Shown one piece after another: positions 5,333 to 5,495 of a stretch of DNA of 5,495 bases. Positions within the stretch are counted from its first letter, which is position 1. Each line of letters starts with the position of its first letter. The stretch covers positions 1 to 5,495 of the forward strand of contig SMVS01000125.1 of NCBI GenBank assembly GCA_004357435.1, in the 5' to 3' direction. The position numbers were made by a program, and so were the translations under genes. The stretch comes from Nitrospina sp. GTDB lineage: Bacteria; Nitrospinota; Nitrospinia; Nitrospinales; Nitrospinaceae. Below the pieces are notes generated by a model, which was given only the letters and a program-made list of their open reading frames with translations, did no database searches and had not been told where the DNA came from.

Positions 5333-5495
5333 ATGACCCAAACTATCAATCCCCAAATTTTCCGTGAGTACGATATCCGCGGCCTGGTGGCCCAGGATCT
5401 GACCCCGGAAAACGTCACCCTCATTGGCAAGGCCGTCGGCACCTACATCCGGCGCGCCGGCGGCAAAACCCTGTCGCTCGGGTGGGACGTGCGCA
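5333..5495 (+). CDS. phosphomannomutase/phosphoglucomutase, N-terminal part (cut by window end)
   Basis: ATG 5333 opens 54 codons to the window end. The start of the product, with QIFREYDIRGLVAQDLTPE at residues 8-26 and GKAVGTYIRRAGGK at 32-45, is the N-terminal signature of the alpha-D-phosphohexomutase superfamily (ManB/AlgC type). These enzymes interconvert mannose- or glucose-6-phosphate and the 1-phosphate for nucleotide-sugar synthesis. The active-site phosphoserine (TGSHNP-like loop) lies beyond the window. At residues 50-53, GWDV stands where GRDx is common, so W51 replaces Arg; this position may vary in the family. No Shine-Dalgarno sequence precedes the ATG, but the match to the family N-terminus at this position supports the start. 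The role suits the divergent sugar-nucleotide epimerase. Confidence 0.85.
   Translation, partial: MTQTINPQIFREYDIRGLVAQDLTPENVTLIGKAVGTYIRRAGGKTLSLGWDVR

Overview
The window is an ordinary-looking bacterial chromosome segment with GC-rich, GC-ending-codon genes, interrupted by one AT-richer patch at about 3595-4110. It carries a sulfate-activation-type GTPase, a 2Fe-2S ferredoxin, an SDR oxidoreductase, a CDP-paratose-2-epimerase-like protein and a phosphohexomutase. This mix fits a Gram-negative, surface-polysaccharide-producing bacterium, perhaps Nitrospinota, Nitrospirota or a former deltaproteobacterial lineage. That placement is an impression only. I see no tRNA, rRNA, CRISPR array or transposase.

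Layout from left to right. (1) 1-1758 (+): a CysN/NodQ-like GTPase, cut off by the window start just inside its P-loop, fused to a C-terminal APS-kinase-like domain whose key residues are lost. (2) 1759-2039: an intergenic stretch with a GC-rich palindromic patch, then a possible promoter and a clean 8+3+8 palindrome in front of the next gene. (3) 2040-2348 (+): a 2Fe-2S ferredoxin. (4) 2389-2745 (-): an unrecognised small four-helix membrane protein, convergent with the ferredoxin gene. (5) 2793-3590 (+): a classical SDR, divergent from (4) with only 47 bp between start codons. (6) 3666-4031 (+): a coiled-coil plus zinc-ribbon small protein split by one in-frame TAA. (7) 4130-5191 (-): an extended-SDR sugar-nucleotide epimerase with a TTG start. 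(8) 5333-end (+): the N-terminus of a phosphomannomutase/phosphoglucomutase, divergent from (7).

How the genes relate. The first two could both serve sulfur metabolism (sulfate activation, and electron supply to a reductase), but this is inferred from adjacency only. The last two are both sugar-nucleotide enzymes and suggest a polysaccharide or LPS locus continuing to the right. The middle genes share no obvious pathway.

The most interesting points are the split coiled-coil/zinc-ribbon gene, where a leucine heptad register runs straight through the stop codon, and the degenerate kinase domain of the GTPase, which makes a simple bifunctional CysNC assignment doubtful. I found no clear evidence of a wholly new multi-gene system.
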